Of a stretch of 6,717 nt of DNA, positions 6,053 to 6,717 are shown piece after piece. The number at the start of each line of letters is the position of its first letter. Position 1 is the stretch's first letter. The stretch lies in the NCBI GenBank assembly GCA_016934435.1, contig JAFGSU010000186.1, forward strand, positions 1 through 6,717, written 5' to 3'. The translations under genes were made by a program, and so were the position numbers. The notes under the pieces are model-generated. The model was not told the DNA's origin and did not search any database. It worked only from the letters and a program-made list of their open reading frames with translations. Origin of the DNA: Candidatus Zhuqueibacterota bacterium. GTDB lineage: Bacteria > Zhuqueibacterota > Zhuqueibacteria > Residuimicrobiales > Residuimicrobiaceae.

Positions 6053-6717
6053 TTACATACGCATCGTCAGCACCAGCACAAAACAGAGAACTGTGATGAC
6101 AATGAGCGCCATGGCCAGCAGTCGATGCCAATGTTGCTCTCTTTTAAATTCATGAAAACCCAGCATCATAGCGGTCAGATAGCCGCCGGCAAATCCGCCG
6201 GCGTGGGCGAAATTATTCACTCCCGGCAACATAAAGCCAAACACAAAAGCCATGATCGCCCAGATGCCCACCTGTCGGTAGACGGCGGTGCCGAAAGTGC
6301 CGCCGCGTTTACGACCGTAATAAATCAACGCGCCCAGCAACCCGAAAATCGAACCGGAAGCGCCAACCGTGAACAACACGCCCAAAAGGTTGGAGACTAC
6401 ATACCCTATGACGCCTGATAAGGTGAAAATAATAAAAGCGCGCGAAGTCCCGAATAACTCTTCCACCATATAGCCGAGGTTGCGCAGCCAGAGAAGATTG
6501 AAAAATATGTGCAAGAGACTGCCGTGCAAATAGATAGCGGTAATCAGGGTCCACCAGTATCCCTGCGACATGCCGTCACTGCCCGTCATGCCGAGCCTTT
6601 GCAGCGCTTCCCGGCTCGGGGCGAGCAAACCAAACAATCCACGCGGTTGCGCGAGGGCGGACATATCCATCAACAGGGCGAGGATGTAGAGAACAATGCA
6701 CACGCCGGTAAGAATCG
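6053..6717 (-). CDS. Rhomboid family intramembrane serine protease (5' end missing)
   Basis: This is a polytopic inner-membrane serine protease that cleaves membrane proteins within or beside transmembrane segments. 220 residues are visible. The reading frame stays open to the right edge, where ILTG runs directly into the first membrane helix, so the real start lies outside. The GTG at 6703 is internal to that helix. Rhomboid landmarks are HGSLLHIFFNLLWL with the conserved His and Asn, GASGSIFG with the catalytic Ser (codon 6358-6356), and NNFAHAGGFAGG with the catalytic His (codon 6205-6203). Both members of the Ser-His dyad are intact, so an active protease is expected. A seventh helix, LLAMALIVITVLCFVLVL, follows the six-helix core and the gene ends TMRM. 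It is the first visible gene of the minus-strand operon, 8 bases ahead of the glycosyltransferase. Its substrate cannot be inferred. Confidence 0.92.
   Translation of the reverse strand, partial: ILTGVCIVLYILALLMDMSALAQPRGLFGLLAPSREALQRLGMTGSDGMSQGYWWTLITAIYLHGSLLHIFFNLLWLRNLGYMVEELFGTSRAFIIFTLSGVIGYVVSNLLGVLFTVGASGSIFGLLGALIYYGRKRGGTFGTAVYRQVGIWAIMAFVFGFMLPGVNNFAHAGGFAGGYLTAMMLGFHEFKREQHWHRLLAMALIVITVLCFVLVLTMRM

Noticed and set aside
6045..6131. Extended N-terminus for the glycosyltransferase starting at 6131
   Set aside because: The extra 29 residues precede the first strand of the GT-A fold, overlap the rhomboid coding sequence and look like an out-of-frame reading of it.
1..6717. Mobile element, CRISPR array, toxin-antitoxin or defence system
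   Set aside because: No transposase, integrase, nuclease, regularly spaced direct repeats or paired small toxin-antitoxin genes are present. All genes are housekeeping or envelope-type with normal lengths.

Overview
The window reads as an ordinary chromosomal stretch of a Gram-negative-type bacterium. It has moderate GC, and two of its proteins carry lipoprotein signal peptides. One of these is a large beta-rich lipoprotein whose N-terminal style resembles lipoproteins I associate with the FCB superphylum (Calditrichota, KSB1, Ignavibacteria-like lineages). That placement is an inference from style, not a database result. I see no insertion sequence, phage gene, CRISPR array, tRNA or rRNA.

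Layout: one small gene (50-304) runs on the plus strand and all other genes run on the minus strand. Read in their own direction, the minus-strand genes are: a rhomboid intramembrane protease (its 5' end lies beyond the right edge), a family 2 glycosyltransferase, a small NTF2/SnoaL-like lipoprotein, a GarR-like beta-hydroxyacid dehydrogenase, a 697-residue lipoprotein of unknown function, and an AmrS-type radical SAM enzyme. The first four are separated by only 8, 12 and 20 bases and probably form one transcription unit whose promoter is outside the window. Gaps of 157 and 114 bases then separate the large lipoprotein and the radical SAM gene, which may have their own promoters. The plus-strand gene and the radical SAM gene converge on a 172-base spacer with no clear terminator.

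The genes do not form an obvious pathway. Rhomboid, glycosyltransferase and two lipoproteins suggest a cell-envelope neighbourhood, while the dehydrogenase and the radical SAM enzyme are metabolic. AmrS is normally discussed with MEMO1-like and AMMECR1-like partners, and neither is visible here.

The most interesting items are the large lipoprotein, which appears to contain four copies of an Asn-Pro beta-strand motif about 130-150 residues apart, and a symmetric element at the left edge that overlaps a perfect extended -10 on the minus strand. I found no convincing previously undescribed system.
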